Below are positions 47,448 through 61,882 of a DNA stretch of 64,000 nucleotides, piece by piece. Under the pieces are notes generated by a model. It saw nothing but the letters and a program-made list of their open reading frames with translations, did not search any database and was not told the origin of the DNA. The translations under genes were made by a program, and so were the position numbers. The DNA lies in assembly GCF_963576545.1 (NCBI RefSeq), contig NW_026870430.1, forward strand, positions 124,001 through 188,000, in the 5' to 3' direction. Numbering within the stretch: position 1 is the first letter of the stretch; every line of letters begins with the position of its first letter. This DNA is from Limanda limanda. Lineage: Eukaryota > Chordata > Actinopteri > Pleuronectiformes > Pleuronectidae.

Positions 47448-50400
47448 GTACCATCCTTGAGCTTCTCCGACTTTCGGAAGGGTTAGGGTTAGGGTTAGGG
47501 ATGAAAGCACATAGGAGAAAGAGATATTCTTGAATAACTTTTTTTGTGAAGGTCGGAGAGACTTGCAAGTAGGCTCTACCCCCACTAAATGGGGTAGCGC
47601 GCATCGATCGGTACCATCCTTGAGCTTCTCCGACTTTCGGAAGGGTTAGGGTTAGGGATGAAAGCACATAGGAGAAAGAGATATTCTTGAATAACTTTTT
47701 TTGTGAAGGTCGGAGAGACTTGGAAAGTGGTTGCATCTGGACTAATTTGGGTCCTGCGGATCGATTGGTACCATCCCCGAGCTTGTACGACCTTCGGAAG
47801 AGGTCGACCGACGAAATTCCCCCAAATCTGAGGAGATATTCTTGAATAACTTTTTTTGTGAAGGTCGGAGAGACTTGCAAGTAGGCTCTACCCCCACTAA
47901 ATGGGGTTGCGCGCATCGATCAGTACCATCCTTGAGCTTCTCCGACTTTCGGAAGGGTTAGGGTTAGGGTTAGGGATGAAAGCACATAGGAGAAAGAGAT
48001 ATTCTTGAATAACTTTTTTTGTGAAGGTCGGAGAGACTTGCAAGTAGGCTCTACCCCCACTAAATGGGGTAGCGCGCATCGATCGGTACCATCCTTGAGC
48101 TTCTCCGACTTTCGGAAGGGTTAGGGTTAGGGTTAGGGATGAAAGCACATAGGAGAAAGAGATATTCTTGAATAACTTTTTTTGTGAAGGTCGGAGAGAC
48201 TTGCAAGTAGGCTCTACCCCCACTAAATGGGGTAGCGCGCATCGATCGGTACCATCCTTGAGCTTCTCCGACTTTCGGAAGGGTTAGGGTTAGGGTTAGG
48301 GATGAAAGCACATAGGAGAAAGAGATATTCTTGAATAACTTTTTTTGTGAAGGTCGGAGAGACTTGCAAGTAGGCTCTACCCCCACTAAATGGGGTAGCG
48401 CGCATCGATCGGTACCATCCTTGAGCTTCTCCGACTTTCGGAAGGGTTAGGGTTAGGGTTAGGGATGAAAGCACATAGGAGAAAGAGATATTCTTGAATA
48501 ACTTTTTTTGTGAAGGTCGGAGAGACTTGAAAAATGGTTGCATCTGGACTAATTTGGGTCCTGCGGATCGATTGGTACCATCCCCGAGCTTGTACGACCT
48601 TCGGAAGAGGTCGACCGACGAAATTCCCCCAAATCTGAGGAGATATTCTTGAATAACTTTTTTTGTGAAGGTCGGAGAGACTTGCAAGTAGGCTCTACCC
48701 CCACTAAATGGGGTAGCGCGCATCGATCGGTACCATCCTTGAGCTTCTCCGACTTTCGGAAGGGTTAGGGTTAGGGTTAGGGATGAAAGCACATAGGAGA
48801 AAGAGATATTCTTGAATAACTTTTTTTGTGAAGGTCGGAGAGACTTGCAAGTAGGCTCTACCCCCACTAAATGGGGTAGCGCGCATCGATCGGTACCATC
48901 CTTGAGCTTCTCCGACTTTCGGAAGGGTTAGGGTTAGGGTTAGGGATGAAAGCACATAGGAGAAAGAGATATTCTTGAATAACTTTTTTTGTGAAGGTCG
49001 GAGAGACTTGGAAAGTGGTTGCATCTGGACTAATTTGGGTCCTGCAGATCGATTGGTACCATCCCCGAGCTTGTACGACCTTCGGAAGAGGTCGACCGAC
49101 GAAATTCCCCCAAATCTGAGGAGATATTCTTGAATAACTTTTTTTGTGAAGGTCGGAGAGACTTGCAAGTAGGCTCTACCCCCACTAAATGGGGTAGCGC
49201 GCATCGATCGGTACCATCCTTGAGCTTCTCCGACTTTCGGAAGGGTTAGGGTTAGGGTTAGGGATGAAAGCACATAGGAGAAAGAGATATTCTTGAATAA
49301 CTTTTTTTGTGAAGGTCGGAGAGACTTGCAAGTAGGCTCTACCCCCACTAAATGGGGTAGCGCGCATCGATCGGTACCATCCTTGAGCTTCTCCGACTTT
49401 CGGAAGGGTTAGGGTTAGGGTTAGGGATGAAAGCACATAGGAGAAAGAGATATTCTTGAATAACTTTTTTTGTGAAGGTCGGAGAGACTTGCAAGTAGGC
49501 TCTACCCCCACTAAATGGGGTAGCGCGCATCAATCGGTACCATCCTTGAGCTTCTCCGACTTTCGGAAGGGTTAGGGTTAGGGTTAGGGATGAAAGCACA
49601 TAGGAGAAAGAGATATTCTTGAATAACTTTTTTTGTGAAGGTCGGAGAGACTTGGAAAGTGGTTGCATCTGGACTAATTTGGGTCCTGCGGATCGATTGG
49701 TACCATCCCCGAGCTTGTACGACCTTCGGAAGAGGTCGACCGACGAAATTCCCCCAAATCTGAGGAGATATTCTTGAATAACTTTTTTTGTGAAGGTCGG
49801 AGAGACTTGCAAGTAGGCTCTACCCCCACTAAATGGGGTAGCGCGCATCGATCGGTACCATCCTTGAGCTTCTCCGACTTTCGGAAGGGTTAGGGTTAGG
49901 GATGAAAGCACATAGGAGAAAGAGATATTCTTGAATAACTTTTTTTGTGAAGGTCGGAGAGACTTGGAAAGTGGTTGCATCTGGACTAATTTGGGTCCTG
50001 CGGATCGATTGGTACTATCCCCGAGCTTGTACGACCTTCGGAAGAGGTCGACCGACGAAATTCCCCCAAATCTGAGGAGATATTCTTGAATAACCTTTTT
50101 TGTGAAGGTCGGAGAGACTTGCAAGTAGGCTCTACCCCCACTAAATGGGGTTGCGCACATCGATCGGTACCATCCTTGAGCTTCTCCGACTTTCGGAAGG
50201 GTTAGGGTTAGGGTTAGGGATGAAAGCACATAGGAGAAAGAGATATTCTTGAATAACTTTTTTTGTGAAGGTCGGAGAGACTTGCAAGTAGGCTCTACCC
50301 CCACTAAATGGGGTAGCGCGCATCGATCGGTACCATCCTTGAGCTTCTCCGACTTTCGGAAGGGTTAGGGTTAGGGTTAGGGATGAAAGCACATAGGAGA

Positions 50401-53400
50401 AAGAGATATTCTTGAATAACTTTTTTTGTGAAGGTCGGAGAGACTTGCAAGTAGGCTCTACCCCCACTAAATGGGGTAGCGCGCATCGATCGGTACCATC
50501 CTTGAGCTTCTCCGACTTTCGGAAGGGTTAGGGTTAGGGTTAGGGATGAAAGCACATAGGAGAAAGAGATATTCTTGAATAACTTTTTTTGTGAAGGTCG
50601 GAGAGACTTGCAAGTAGGCTCTACCCCCACTAAATGGGGTAGCGCGCATCGATCGGTACCATCCTTGAGCTTCTCCGACTTTCGGAAGGGTTAGGGTTAG
50701 GGTTAGGGATGAAAGCACATAGGAGAAAGAGATATTCTTGAATAACTTTTTTTGTGAAGGTCGGAGAGACTTGGAAAGTGGTTGCATCTGGACTAATTTG
50801 GGTCCTGCAGATCGATTGGTACCATCCCCGAGCTTGTACGACCTTCGGAAGAGGTCGACCGACGAAATTCCCCCAAATCTGAGGAGATATTCTTGAATAA
50901 CTTTTTTTGTGAAGGTCGGAGAGACTTGCAAGTAGGCTCTACCCCCACTAAATGGGGTTGCGCGCATCGATCAGTACCATCCTTGAGCTTCTCCGACTTT
51001 TGGAAGGGTTAGGGTTAGGGTTAGGGATGAAAGCACATAGGAGAAAGAGATATTCTTGAATAACTTTTTTTGTGAAGGTCGGAGAGACTTGCAAGTAGGC
51101 TCTACCCCCACTAAATGGGGTAGCGCGCATCGATCGGTACCATCCTTGAGCTTCTCCGACTTTCGGAAGGGTTAGGGTTAGGGTTAGGGATGAAAGCACA
51201 TAGGAGAAAGAGATATTCTTGAATAACTTTTTTTGTGAAGGTCGGAGAGACTTGCAAGTAGGCTCTACCCCCACTAAATGGGGTAGCGCGCATCGATCGG
51301 TACCATCCTTGAGCTTCTCCGACTTTCGGAAGGGTTAGGGTTAGGGTTAGGGATGAAAGCACATAGGAGAAAGAGATATTCTTGAATAACTTTTTTTGTG
51401 AAGGTCGGAGAGACTTGGAAAGTGGTTGCATCTGGACTAATTTGGGTCCTGCGGATCGATTGGTACCATCCCCGAGCTTGTACGACCTTCGGAAGAGGTC
51501 GACCGACGAAATTCCCCCAAATCTGAGGAGATATTCTTGAATAACTTTTTTTGTGAAGGTCGGAGAGACTTGCAAGTAGGCTCTACCCCCACTAAATGGG
51601 GTAGCGCGCATCGATCGGTACCATCCTTGAGCTTCTCCGACTTTCGGAAGGGTTAGGGTTAGGGATGAAAGCACATAGGAGAAAGAGATATTCTTGAATA
51701 ACTTTTTTTGTGAAGGTCGGAGAGACTTGGAAAGTGGTTGCATCTGGACTAATTTGGGTCCTGCGGATCGATTGGTACTATCCCCGAGCTTGTACGACCT
51801 TCGGAAGAGGTCGACCGACGAAATTCCCCCAAATCTGAGGAGATATTCTTGAATAACCTTTTTTGTGAAGGTCGGAGAGACTTGCAAGTAGGCTCTACCC
51901 CCACTAAATGGGGTTGCGCACATCGATCGGTACCATCCTTGAGCTTCTCCGACTTTCGGAAGGGTTAGGGTTAGGGTTAGGGATGAAAGCACATAGGAGA
52001 AAGAGATATTCTTGAATAACTTTTTTTGTGAAGGTCGGAGAGACTTGCAAGTAGGCTCTACCCCCACTAAATGGGGTAGCGCGCATCGATCGGTACCATC
52101 CTTGAGCTTCTCCGACTTTCGGAAGGGTTAGGGTTAGGGTTAGGGATGAAAGCACATAGGAGAAAGAGATATTCTTGAATAACTTTTTTTGTGAAGGTCG
52201 GAGAGACTTGCAAGTAGGCTCTACCCCCACTAAATGGGGTAGCGCGCATCGATCGGTACCATCCTTGAGCTTCTCCGACTTTCGGAAGGGTTAGGGTTAG
52301 GGTTAGGGATGAAAGCACATAGGAGAAAGAGATATTCTTGAATAACTTTTTTTGTGAAGGTCGGAGAGACTTGCAAGTAGGCTCTACCCCCACTAAATGG
52401 GGTAGCGCGCATCGATCGGTACCATCCTTGAGCTTCTCCGACTTTCGGAAGGGTTAGGGTTAGGGTTAGGGATGAAAGCACATAGGAGAAAGAGATATTC
52501 TTGAATAACTTTTTTTGTGAAGGTCGGAGAGACTTGGAAAGTGGTTGCATCTGGACTAATTTGGGTCCTGCAGATCGATTGGTACCATCCCCGAGCTTGT
52601 ACGACCTTCGGAAGAGGTCGACCGACGAAATTCCCCCAAATCTGAGGAGATATTCTTGAATAACTTTTTTTGTGAAGGTCGGAGAGACTTGCAAGTAGGC
52701 TCTACCCCCACTAAATGGGGTTGCGCGCATCGATCAGTACCATCCTTGAGCTTCTCCGACTTTTGGAAGGGTTAGGGTTAGGGTTAGGGATGAAAGCACA
52801 TAGGAGAAAGAGATATTCTTGAATAACTTTTTTTGTGAAGGTCGGAGAGACTTGCAAGTAGGCTCTACCCCCACTAAATGGGGTAGCGCGCATCGATCGG
52901 TACCATCCTTGAGCTTCTCCGACTTTCGGAAGGGTTAGGGTTAGGGTTAGGGATGAAAGCACATAGGAGAAAGAGATATTCTTGAATAACTTTTTTTGTG
53001 AAGGTCGGAGAGACTTGCAAGTAGGCTCTACCCCCACTAAATGGGGTAGCGCGCATCGATCGGTACCATCCTTGAGCTTCTCCGACTTTCGGAAGGGTTA
53101 GGGTTAGGGTTAGGGATGAAAGCACATAGGAGAAAGAGATATTCTTGAATAACTTTTTTTGTGAAGGTCGGAGAGACTTGCAAGTAGGCTCTACCCCCAC
53201 TAAATGGGGTAGCGCGCATCGATCGGTACCATCCTTGAGCTTCTCCGACTTTCGGAAGGGTTAGGGTTAGGGTTAGGGATGAAAGCACATAGGAGAAAGA
53301 GATATTCTTGAATAACTTTTTTTGTGAAGGTCGGAGAGACTTGGAAAGTGGTTGCATCTGGACTAATTTGGGTCCTGCGGATCGATTGGTACCATCCCCG

Positions 53401-56400
53401 AGCTTGTACGACCTTCGGAAGAGGTCGACCGACGAAATTCCCCCAAATCTGAGGAGATATTCTTGAATAACTTTTTTTGTGAAGGTCGGAGAGACTTGCA
53501 AGTAGGCTCTACCCCCACTAAATGGGGTAGCGCGCATCGATCGGTACCATCCTTGAGCTTCTCCGACTTTCGGAAGGGTTAGGGTTAGGGTTAGGGATGA
53601 AAGCACATAGGAGAAAGAGATATTCTTGAATAACTTTTTTTGTGAAGGTCGGAGAGACTTGGAAAGTGGTTGCATCTGGACTAATTTGGGTCCTGCGGAT
53701 CGATTGGTACCATCCTTGAGCTTGTACGACCTTCGGAAGAGGTCGACCGACGAAATTCCCCCAAATCTGAGGAGATATTCTTGAATAACCTTTTTTGTGA
53801 AGGTCGGAGAGACTTGCAAGTAGGCTCTACCCCCACTAAATGGGGTAGCGCGCATCGATCGGTACCATCCTTGAGCTTCTCCGACTTTCGGAAGGGTTAG
53901 GGTTAGGGTTAGGGATGAAAGCACATAGGAGAAAGAGATATTCTTGAATAACTTTTTTTGTGAAGGTCGGAGAGACTTGGAAAGTGGTTGCATCTGGACT
54001 AATTTGGGTCCTGCGGATCGATTGGTACCATCCCCGAGCTTGTACGACCTTCGGAAGAGGTCGACCGACGAAATTCCCCCAAATCTGAGGAGATATTCTT
54101 GAATAACTTTTTTTGTGAAGGTCGGAGAGACTTGCAAGTAGGCTCTACCCCCACTAAATGGGGTAGCGCGCATCGATCGGTACCATCCTTGAGCTTCTCC
54201 GACTTTCGGAAGGGTTAGGGTTAGGGTTAGGGATGAAAGCACATAGGAGAAAGAGATATTCTTGAATAACTTTTTTTGTGAAGGTCGGAGAGACTTGCAA
54301 GTAGGCTCTACCCCCACTAAATGGGGTAGCGCGCATCGATCGGTACCATCTTTGAGCTTCTGCGACTTTCGGAAGGGTTAGGGTTAGGGTTAGGGATGAA
54401 AGCACATAGGAGAAAGAGATATTCTTGAATAACTTTTTTTGTGAAGGTCGGAGAGACTTGGAAAGTGGTTGCATCTGGACTAATTTGGGTCCTGCGGATC
54501 GATTGGTACCATCCCCGAGCTTGTACGACCTTCGGAAGAGGTCGACCGACGAAATTCCCCCAAATCTGAGGAGATATTCTTGAATAACTTTTTTTGTGAA
54601 GGTCGGAGAGACTTGCAAGTAGGCTCTACCCCCACTAAATGGGGTTGCGCGCATCGATCAGTACCATCCTTGAGCTTCTCCGACTTTCGGAAGGGTTAGG
54701 GTTAGGGTTAGGGATGAAAGCACATAGGAGAAAGAGATATTCTTGAATAACTTTTTTTGTGAAGGTCGGAGAGACTTGCAAGTAGGCTCTACCCCCACTA
54801 AATGGGGTAGCGCGCATCGATCGGTACCATCCTTGAGCTTCTCCGACTTTCGGAAGGGTTAGGGTTAGGGTTAGGGATGAAAGCACATAGGAGAAAGAGA
54901 TATTCTTGAATAACTTTTTTTGTGAAGGTCGGAGAGACTTGCAAATAGGCTCTACCCCCACTAAATGGGGTAGCGCGCATCGATCGGTACCATCCTTGAG
55001 CTTCTCCGACTTTCGGAAGGGTTAGGGTTAGGGTTAGGGATGAAAGCACATAGGAGAAAGAGATATTCTTGAATAACTTTTTTTGTGAAGGTCGGAGAGA
55101 CTTGCAAGTAGGCTCTACCCCCACTAAATGGGGTAGCGCGCATCGATCGGTACCATCCTTGAGCTTCTCCGACTTTCGGAAGGGTTAGGGTTAGGGTTAG
55201 GGATGAAAGCACATAGGAGAAAGAGATATTCTTGAATAACTTTTTTTGTGAAGGTCGGAGAGACTTGGAAAGTGGTTGCATCTGGACTAATTTGGGTCCT
55301 GCGGATCGATTGGTACCATCCCCGAGCTTGTACGACCTTCGGAAGAGGTCGACCGACGAAATTCCCCCAAATCTGAGGAGATATTCTTGAATAACTTTTT
55401 TTGTGAAGGTCGGAGAGACTTGCAAGTAGGCTCTACCCCCACTAAATGGGGTTGCGCGCATCGATCAGTACCATCCTTGAGCTTCTCCGACTTTCGGAAG
55501 GGTTAGGGTTAGGGTTAGGGATGAAAGCACATAGGAGAAAGAGATATTCTTGAATAACTTTTTTTGTGAAGGTCGGAGAGACTTGCAAGTAGGCTCTACC
55601 CCCACTAAATGGGGTAGCGCGCATCGATCGGTACCATCCTTGAGCTTCTCCGACTTTCGGAAGGGTTAGGGTTAGGGTTAGGGATGAAAGCACATAGGAG
55701 AAAGAGATATTCTTGAATAACTTTTTTTGTGAAGGTCGGAGAGACTTGCAAGTAGGCTCTACCCCCACTAAATGGGGTAGCGCGCATCGATCGGTACCAT
55801 CCTTGAGCTTCTCCGACTTTCGGAAGGGTTAGGGTTAGGGTTAGGGATGAAAGCACATAGGAGAAAGAGATATTCTTGAATAACTTTTTTTGTGAAGGTC
55901 GGAGAGACTTGCAAGTAGGCTCTACCCCCACTAAATGGGGTAGCGCGCATCGATCGGTACCATCCTTGAGCTTCTCCGACTTTCGGAAGGGTTAGGGTTA
56001 GGGTTAGGGATGAAAGCACATAGGAGAAAGAGATATTCTTGAATAACTTTTTTTGTGAAGGTCGGAGAGACTTGCAAGTAGGCTCTACCCCCACTAAATG
56101 GGGTAGCGCGCATCGATCGGTACCATCCTTGAGCTTCTCCGACTTTCGGAAGGGTTAGGGTTAGGGTTAGGGATGAAAGCACATAGGAGAAAGAGATATT
56201 CTTGAATAACTTTTTTTGTGAAGGTCGGAGAGACTTGCAAGTAGGCTCTACCCCCACTAAATGGGGTAGCGCGCATCGATCGGTACCATCCTTGAGCTTC
56301 TCCGACTTTCGGAAGGGTTAGGGTTAGGGTTAGGGATGAAAGCACATAGGAGAAAGAGATATTCTTGAATAACTTTTTTTGTGAAGGTCGGAGAGACTTG

Positions 56401-58377
56401 CAAGTAGGCTCTACCCCCACTAAATGGGGTAGCGCGCATCGATCGGTACCATCCTTGAGCTTCTCCGACTTTCGGAAGGGTTAGGGTTAGGGTTAGGGAT
56501 GAAAGCACATAGGAGAAAGAGATATTCTTGAATAACTTTTTTTGTGAAGGTCGGAGAGACTTGCAAGTAGGCTCTACCCCCACTAAATGGGGTAGCGCGC
56601 ATCGATCGGTACCATCCTTGAGCTTCTCCGACTTTCGGAAGGGTTAGGGTTAGGGTTAGGGATGAAAGCACATAGGAGAAAGAGATATTCTTGAATAACT
56701 TTTTTTGTGAAGGTCGGAGAGACTTGCAAGTAGGCTCTACCCCCACTAAATGGGGTAGCGCGCATCGATCGGTACCATCCTTGAGCTTCTCCGACTTTCG
56801 GAAGGGTTAGGGTTAGGGTTAGGGATGAAAGCACATAGGAGAAAGAGATATTCTTGAATAACTTTTTTTGTGAAGGTCGGAGAGACTTGGAAAGTGGTTG
56901 CATCTGGACTAATTTGGGTCCTGCGGATCGATTGGTACCATCCCTGAGCTTGTACGACCTTCGGAAGAGGTCGACCGACGAAATTCCCCCAAATCTGAGG
57001 AGATATTCTTGAATAACCTTTTTTGTGAAGGTCGGAGAGACTTGCAAGTAGGCTCTACCCCCACTAAATGGGGTAGCGCGCATCGATCGGTACCATCCTT
57101 GAGCTTCTCCGACTTTCGGAAGGGTTAGGGTTAGGGTTAGGGATGAAAGCACATAGGAGAAAGAGATATTCTTGAATAACTTTTTTTGTGAAGGTCGGAG
57201 AGACTTGCAAGTAGGCTCTACCCCCACTAAATGGGGTAGCGCGCATCGATCGGTACCATCCTTGAGCTTCTCCGACTTTCGGAAGGGTTAGGGTTAGGGT
57301 TAGGGATGAAAGCACATAGGAGAAAGAGATATTCTTGAATAACTTTTTTTGTGAAGGTCGGAGAGACTTGGAAAGTGGTTGCATCTGGACTAATTTGGGT
57401 CCTGCGGATCGATTGGTACCATCCCCGAGCTTGTACGACCTTCGGAAGAGGTCGACCGACGAAATTCCCCCAAATCTGAGGAGATATTCTTGAATAACCT
57501 TTTTTGTGAAGGTCGGAGAGACTTGCAAGTAGGCTCTACCCCCACTAAATGGGGTTGCGCACATCGATCGGTACCATCCTTGAGCTTCTCCGACTTTCGG
57601 AAGGGTTAGGGTTAGGGTTAGGGATGAAAGCACATAGGAGAAAGAGATATTCTTGAATAACTTTTTTTGTGAAGGTCGGAGAGACTTGCAAGTAGGCTCT
57701 ACCCCCACTAAATGGGGTAGCGCGCATCGATCGGTACCATCCTTGAGCTTCTCCGACTTTCGGAAGGGTTAGGGTTAGGGTTAGGGATGAAAGCACATAG
57801 GAGAAAGAGATATTCTTGAATAACTTTTTTTGTGAAGGTCGGAGAGACTTGGAAAGTGGTTGCATCTGGACTAATTTGGGTCCTGCGGATCGATTGGTAC
57901 CATCCCCGAGCTTGTACGACCTTCGGAAGAGGTCGACCGACGAAATTCCCCCAAATCTGAGGAGATATTCTTGAATAACCTTTTTTGTGAAGGTCGGAGA
58001 GACTTGCAAGTAGGCTCTACCCCCACTAAATGGGGTTGCGCGCATCGATCAGTACCATCCTTGAGCTTCTCCGACTTTCGGAAGGGTTAGGGTTAGGGTT
58101 AGGGATGAAAGCACATAGGAGAAAGAGATATTCTTGAATAACTTTTTTTGTGAAGGTCGGAGAGACTTGCAAGTAGGCTCTACCCCCACTAAATGGGGTA
58201 GCGCGCATCGATCGGTACCATCCTTGAGCTTCTCCGACTTTCGGAAGGGTTAGGGTTAGGGTTAGGGATGAAAGCACATAGGAGAAAGAGATATTCTTGA
58301 ATAACTTTTTTTGTGAAGGTCGGAGAGACTTGCAAATAGGCTCTACCCCCACTAAATGGGGTAGCGCGCATCGATCG
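47448..58377 (+). repeat. 10,930-bp superunit, copy 2
   Basis: Tandem copy of 36518-47447, with every rare marker checked present at +10,930 (for example 49532, 50016, 53716, 54362, 54945 and 56945). The match continues past 58377 to about 59203, interrupted by one 6-bp difference: the A unit near 47640 has two TTAGGG steps and its partner near 58570 has three. Confidence 0.88.
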
Positions 58378-58809
58378 GTACCATCCTTGAGCTTCTCCGA
58401 CTTTCGGAAGGGTTAGGGTTAGGGTTAGGGATGAAAGCACATAGGAGAAAGAGATATTCTTGAATAACTTTTTTTGTGAAGGTCGGAGAGACTTGCAAGT
58501 AGGCTCTACCCCCACTAAATGGGGTAGCGCGCATCGATCGGTACCATCCTTGAGCTTCTCCGACTTTCGGAAGGGTTAGGGTTAGGGTTAGGGATGAAAG
58601 CACATAGGAGAAAGAGATATTCTTGAATAACTTTTTTTGTGAAGGTCGGAGAGACTTGGAAAGTGGTTGCATCTGGACTAATTTGGGTCCTGCGGATCGA
58701 TTGGTACCATCCCCGAGCTTGTACGACCTTCGGAAGAGGTCGACCGACGAAATTCCCCCAAATCTGAGGAGATATTCTTGAATAACTTTTTTTGTGAAGG
58801 TCGGAGAGA

Positions 58810-60439
58810 CTTGCAAGTAGGCTCTACCCCCACTAAATGGGGTTGCGCGCATCGATCAGTACCATCCTTGAGCTTCTCCGACTTTCGGAAGGGTTAGGGT
58901 TAGGGTTAGGGATGAAAGCACATAGGAGAAAGAGATATTCTTGAATAACTTTTTTTGTGAAGGTCGGAGAGACTTGCAAGTAGGCTCTACCCCCACTAAA
59001 TGGGGTAGCGCGCATCGATCGGTACCATCCTTGAGCTTCTCCGACTTTCGGAAGGGTTAGGGTTAGGGTTAGGGATGAAAGCACATAGGAGAAAGAGATA
59101 TTCTTGAATAACTTTTTTTGTGAAGGTCGGAGAGACTTGCAAGTAGGCTCTACCCCCACTAAATGGGGTAGCGCGCATCGATCGGTACCATCCTTGAGCT
59201 TCTACGACCTTCGGAAGGGTTAGGGTTAGGGTTAGGGATGAAAGCACATAGGAGAAAGAGATATTCTTGAATAACTTTTTTTGTGAAGGTCGGAGAGACT
59301 TGCAAGTAGGCTCTACCCCCACTAAATGGGGTAGCGCGCATCGATCGGTACCATCCTTGAGCTTCTCCGACTTTCGGAAGGGTTAGGGTTAGGGTTAGGG
59401 ATGAAAGCACATAGGAGAAAGAGATATTCTTGAATAACTTTTTTTGTGAAGGTCGGAGAGACTTGCAAGTAGGCTCTACCCCCACTAAATGGGGTAGCGC
59501 GCATCGATCGGTACCATCCTTGAGCTTCTCCGACTTTCGGAAGGGTTAGGGTTAGGGTTAGGGATGAAAGCACATAGGAGAAAGAGATATTCTTGAATAA
59601 CTTTTTTTGTGAAGGTCGGAGAGACTTGCAAGTAGGCTCTACCCCCACTAAATGGGGTAGCGCGCATCGATCGGTACCATCCTTGAGCTTCTCCGACTTT
59701 CGGAAGGGTTAGGGTTAGGGTTAGGGATGAAAGCACATAGGAGAAAGAGATATTCTTGAATAACTTTTTTTGTGAAGGTCGGAGAGACTTGCAAGTAGGC
59801 TCTACCCCCACTAAATGGGGTAGCGCGCATCGATCGGTACCATCCTTGAGCTTCTCCGACTTTCGGAAGGGTTAGGGTTAGGGTTAGGGATGAAAGCACA
59901 TAGGAGAAAGAGATATTCTTGAATAACTTTTTTTTTGAAGGTCGGAGAGACTTGCAAGTAGGCTCTACCCCCACTAAATGGGGTAGCGCGCATCGATCGG
60001 TACCATCCTTGAGCTTCTCCGACTTTCGGAAGGGTTAGGGTTAGGGTTAGGGATGAAAGCACATAGGAGAAAGAGATATTCTTGAATAACTTTTTTTGTG
60101 AAGGTCGGAGAGACTTGCAAGTAGGCTCTACCCCCACTAAATGGGGTAGCGCGCATCGATCGGTACCATCCTTGAGCTTCTCCGACTTTCGGAAGGGTTA
60201 GGGTTAGGGTTAGGGATGAAAGCACATAGGAGAAAGAGATATTCTTGAATAACTTTTTTTGTGAAGGTCGGAGAGACTTGCAAGTAGGCTCTACCCCCAC
60301 TAAATGGGGTAGCGCGCATCGATCGGTACCATCCTTGAGCTTCTCCGACTTTCGGAAGGGTTAGGGTTAGGGTTAGGGATGAAAGCACATAGGAGAAAGA
60401 GATATTCTTGAATAACTTTTTTTGTGAAGGTCGGAGAGA
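58810..60439 (+). repeat. Longest A-only run (ten units)
   Basis: Ten consecutive full A units before the next B, all with four-G-run tracts. The third unit has B-like bases at 59204-59209. Confidence 0.88.
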
Positions 60440-61882
60440 CTTGGAAAGTGGTTGCATCTGGACTAATTTGGGTCCTGCAGATCGATTGGTACCATCCCCG
60501 AGCTTGTACGACCTTCGGAAGAGGTCGACCGACGAAATTCCCCCAAATCTGAGGAGATATTCTTGAATAACTTTTTTTGTGAAGGTCGGAGAGACTTGCA
60601 AGTAGGCTCTACCCCCACTAAATGGGGTTGCGCGCATCGATCAGTACCATCTTTGAGCTTCTCCGACTTTTGGAAGGGTTAGGGTTAGGGTTAGGGATGA
60701 AAGCACATAGGAGAAAGAGATATTCTTGAATAACTTTTTTTGTGAAGGTCGGAGAGACTTGCAAGTAGGCTCTACCCCCACTAAATGGGGTAGCGCGCAT
60801 CGATCGGTACCATCCTTGAGCTTCTCCGACTTTCGGAAGGGTTAGGGTTAGGGTTAGGGATGAAAGCACATAGGAGAAAGAGATATTCTTGAATAACTTT
60901 TTTTGTGAAGGTCGGAGAGACTTGCAAGTAGGCTCTACCCCCACTAAATGGGGTAGCGCGCATCGATCGGTACCATCCTTGAGCTTCTCCGACTTTCGGA
61001 AGGGTTAGGGTTAGGGTTAGGGATGAAAGCACATAGGAGAAAGAGATATTCTTGAATAACTTTTTTTGTGAAGGTCGGAGAGACTTGGAAAGTGGTTGCA
61101 TCTGGACTAATTTGGGTCCTGCGGATCGATTGGTACCATCCCCGAGCTTGTACGACCTTCGGAAGAGGTCGACCGACGAAATTCCCCCAAATCTGAGGAG
61201 ATATTCTTGAATAACTTTTTTTGTGAAGGTCGGAGAGACTTGCAAGTAGGCTCTACCCCCACTAAATGGGGTTGCGCGCATCGATCAGTACCATCCTTGA
61301 GCTTCTCCGACTTTCGGAAGGGTTAGGGTTAGGGTTAGGGATGAAAGCACATAGGAGAAAGAGATATTCTTGAATAACTTTTTTTGTGAAGGTCGGAGAG
61401 ACTTGCAAGTAGGCTCTACCCCCACTAAATGGGGTAGCGCGCATCGATCGGTACCATCCTTGAGCTTCTCCGACTTTCGGAAGGGTTAGGGTTAGGGTTA
61501 GGGATGAAAGCACATAGGAGAAAGAGATATTCTTGAATAACTTTTTTTGTGAAGGTCGGAGAGACTTGCAAGTAGGCTCTACCCCCACTAAATGGGGTAG
61601 CGCGCATCGATCGGTACCATCCTTGAGCTTCTCCGACTTTCGGAAGGGTTAGGGTTAGGGTTAGGGATGAAAGCACATAGGAGAAAGAGATATTCTTGAA
61701 TAACTTTTTTTGTGAAGGTCGGAGAGACTTGGAAAGTGGTTGCATCTGGACTAATTTGGGTCCTGCGGATCGATTGGTACCATCCCCGAGCTTGTACGAC
61801 CTTCGGAAGAGGTCGACCGACGAAATTCCCCCAAATCTGAGGAGATATTCTTGAATAACTTTTTTTGTGAAGGTCGGAGAGA

